7,947 nucleotides of DNA from Spirochaetaceae bacterium (GTDB lineage Bacteria; Spirochaetota; Spirochaetia; Treponematales; Breznakiellaceae): the NCBI GenBank assembly GCA_031267475.1, contig JAIRZA010000200.1, positions 1 to 7,947 of the forward strand, in the 5' to 3' direction. The position numbers and the translations under genes were made by a program. The notes beneath the pieces are model-generated. The model searched no databases, was not told the origin of the DNA, and saw only the letters and a list, made by a program, of their open reading frames with translations. This document shows, piece after piece, positions 6,859 to 7,947 of the stretch. The first letter of the stretch is position 1. Each line of letters begins with the position of its first letter.

Positions 6859-6889
6859 CCCGCCAGCGGGTTTCATATCCGCTACGCGG
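6859..6889 (-). repeat. Palindromic core repeat, copy 4 (inverted)
   Basis: On the minus strand this reads CCGC-GTA-GCGG (6889-6879), ATATGAAA, then CCCGC-TG-GCGGG (6870-6859), the same order and spacing as copy 1. CTTGCGGGAC just upstream (minus strand) matches the sequence before copy 2. Confidence 0.75.
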
Positions 6890-6977
6890 CGGCGTCCCGC
6901 AAGCTGTTTTAACTTCGTGTCTTCGGTATGACAAAGCGATTGGCATACGCGACTGCCAGTCATTGGAGCCTTGGCGA

Positions 6978-7060
6978 GGCTTGGAGTTTGCGCTCCACCC
7001 CGCAAGCCCTCCACCGCCGCCGCTGGAGTTTCGCTGCGCGCCCGCGAGTCTCCACCGCAG
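6978..7060. repeat. Tandem repeat unit 1 (83 bp)
   Basis: It begins GGCTTGGAGTTTGCGC and ends TCTCCACCGCAG. It contains CGCAAGCCCTCCACCGCCGC and a GGAGTTTCG element. It aligns with the next unit over its full length except for a short variable patch (CTCCACCC versus CTATTATCCC) and scattered substitutions. Confidence 0.85.
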
Positions 7061-7144
7061 GGCTTGGAGTTTGCGCTATTATCCCGCAAGCCCTCCACCG
7101 CCGCCGCCGGAGTTTCGTTGCGCGCCTGTGAGTCTCCGCCACAG
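7061..7144. repeat. Tandem repeat unit 2 (84 bp)
   Basis: It directly follows unit 1, starts with the same GGCTTGGAGTTTGCGC and ends CTCCGCCACAG. A further partial unit (GACATGGAGTTTCGCTCC) follows and merges into the 7150-7172 hairpin, so the hairpin arms appear to be one module of the unit. Confidence 0.85.
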
Positions 7145-7149
7145 GACAT

Positions 7150-7172
7150 GGAGTTTCGCTCCGCGAAACTCC
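7150..7172. repeat. Perfect inverted repeat, 10-bp arms, loop TCC
   Basis: The arms GGAGTTTCGC/GCGAAACTCC are identical to those at 233-255. The loop differs. It stands 3 bases from the next hairpin, giving a double hairpin behind mutS. Confidence 0.8.
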
Positions 7173-7175
7173 GGA

Positions 7176-7200
7176 GCTCAACGCGCAAAGCGCGTTGAGC
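7176..7200. repeat. Perfect inverted repeat, 11-bp arms, just after mutS stop
   Basis: GCTCAACGCGC and GCGCGTTGAGC pair perfectly around AAA. It begins 4 bases after the mutS stop codon (7204-7206). As RNA from the minus strand it would make a very stable hairpin and could end or protect the mutS message. No U-run follows, so an intrinsic terminator is not proven. Confidence 0.75.
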
Positions 7201-7203
7201 CAA

Positions 7204-7947
7204 TTACAGTTCGTTTTGAAAATTGAAATCGAAAAACAATTCGCTTTGGAGTTGCGCGGGCGCGGATGTTTCTTTGCGCGTCTCCGTCTTTTTGGCGGCG
7301 GGCTTTCGCTGCTTCGCGGGTTCCGGCGCGCGGGGCGGTTTATCCAATGGGATTTCCGTATTTTTTTCATTTTTTTCACATGAGCCGGATTTTTCCACTT
7401 CACGCGGTACCGGCGGACCGCCGTTCTGCGAATTGCCCTCCGCGTTTTCCTCGTCATGAAGTTCGTCCGTTTTCGCCAGCGTTTCCGGCGCTTTTTTTTC
7501 GCCGGATTTTAATTCCAGCATAATCTGTTCGGCGCGGCGCAAAACCGCCTCGGGAACTCCCGCAAGTTGAGCCACATGAATCCCATACGATTCGGCGGCG
7601 GCGCCTTCAACAAGACGGCGTCGGAACAAAATTTCGCCGTCGCTCTATTCCACAAGAAGAGAGCGATTCGCAAGACGCGAATGTTCAATGGCGGCAAGTT
7701 CGTGATAGTGCGTAGCAAAAAGAGTGCGGCACCGCACCGTATTTAGCAGATATTCGCTCACCGCCCGCGCGATAGCAAGCCCGTCCCGCGTACCAGTGCC
7801 GCGCCCCACCTCGTCCATTATCACAAGACTCCGTTCCGTAGCTGAATTTAATATGGCGGCTGTTTCCAGCATCTCGGTAAGAAAAGTCGATTCGCCGCGC
7901 GCCAAATTGTCCGAAGCTCCAACGCGGCAATAAATGCGGTCCGCTAT
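7204..7947 (-). pseudogene. mutS: DNA mismatch repair protein MutS, C-terminal part, split by in-frame TAG
   Basis: MutS recognises mismatches and starts repair. The visible frame enters from the right edge. In order it shows IADRIYCRVGASDNLARGES, Walker B (LVIMDEVGRGTGTRDGLAIA), ATHYHELA, LANRSLLVE, then TAG at 7645-7647. It continues in the same frame with SDGEILFRRRLVEG and SYGIHVAQLAGVP, the helix-turn-helix dimer region. Homology runs across the stop with no gap, so one codon (probably Glu or Gln) became amber. About 100 codons lie before the stop and 146 after. A charged, Pro/Lys/Glu-rich linker of roughly 80 residues follows, ending in QSELFFDF, which resembles a sliding-clamp-binding motif. 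Walker A lies outside the window. Truncation at the stop would remove dimer contacts needed for ATPase function. coaD and upp end in TAG, so amber is a true stop here. Sequencing error remains possible. Confidence 0.85.

Larger units (their letters stand above)
6851..7200. repeat. Right intergenic cluster of mosaic palindromic and tandem repeats
   Basis: This non-coding stretch between mutS and clpC is built from the same kinds of module as the left cluster, in opposite orientation. It holds one core repeat (6859-6889), a unique-looking part including the shared 15-mer (6937-6951), two tandem 83/84-bp units (6978-7144) and two perfect hairpins (7150-7172, 7176-7200). A minus-strand frame remains open through it (125 codons), but its translation only mirrors the DNA repeats (RSETPAAAVEGLR twice). 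It has no start context or protein-like character, so I do not call a gene. Confidence 0.8.

Noticed and set aside
7150..7200. Intrinsic terminator for mutS
   Set aside because: The hairpins are strong, but no T-run follows on the minus strand and the same arms occur as dispersed repeats. I kept them only as repeats.
6826..7203. Minus-strand 125-codon frame between mutS and clpC
   Set aside because: Its sequence is only the translated DNA repeats (CGGDS.AR.ETPAAAVEGLR twice). There is no start context, and the modules also occur in other frames and orientations.
7204..7629. Separate gene for the MutS C-terminal part starting at TTG 7627-7629
   Set aside because: It is in the same frame as the upstream mutS part, its homology is continuous, and no ribosome binding site is evident before the TTG.
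7645..7647. Amber codon read as an amino acid (pyrrolysine or reassigned code)
   Set aside because: coaD (1688-1690) and upp (3200-3202) end with TAG at normal protein lengths, and MutS has no known pyrrolysine here.

Overview
The window holds a five-gene, single-strand operon bracketed by clusters of short palindromic repeats. The remnant of an insertion-sequence transposase lies at the left edge and a broken mutS gene at the right edge. Everything I accept as coding lies on the minus strand, so genes read right to left. The protein set is bacterial. The spirochaete-like lipobox (FASC), the ClpC type and the MutS C-terminus make a spirochaete, possibly a Treponema-like gut or host-associated lineage, my best guess. 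That is an inference from memory of the families, not a search. The mutS nonsense codon, the transposase remnant and the intergenic repeats suggest a genome that is accumulating pseudogenes and repeats.

Layout from right to left, in the direction of transcription. Positions 7947-7204 encode the C-terminal part of MutS, with an in-frame TAG at 7645-7647. Positions 7200-6851 are a repeat cluster: two perfect hairpins, a tandem pair of 83/84-bp units and one copy of a GAAACCCGCTGGCGGG-type palindromic repeat. A possible promoter lies just before clpC (6821-4257). It is followed, with overlaps or very short gaps, by a long uracil-phosphoribosyltransferase-like gene (4264-3200), a TPR lipoprotein gene (3165-2167), coaD (2170-1688) and serA (1679-456). 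The serA 3' end runs into the left repeat cluster (about 200-505). Positions 1-189 hold a degraded IS256-family transposase.

The 8-nt clpC/upp overlap, the 3-nt TPR/coaD overlap and the 8-nt coaD-serA gap imply one polycistronic, partly translationally coupled message. The encoded functions are protein quality control (ClpC), pyrimidine salvage, an envelope TPR lipoprotein, coenzyme A synthesis and serine synthesis. They form no single pathway, so this looks like a housekeeping operon rather than a dedicated system. I see no convincing new defence or mobile system. The most notable features are the inverted, mosaic repeat clusters at both ends of the operon (with a compensatory hairpin change), the capture of repeat DNA by the serA C-terminus, the mutS nonsense codon and a switch of codon choice inside clpC.
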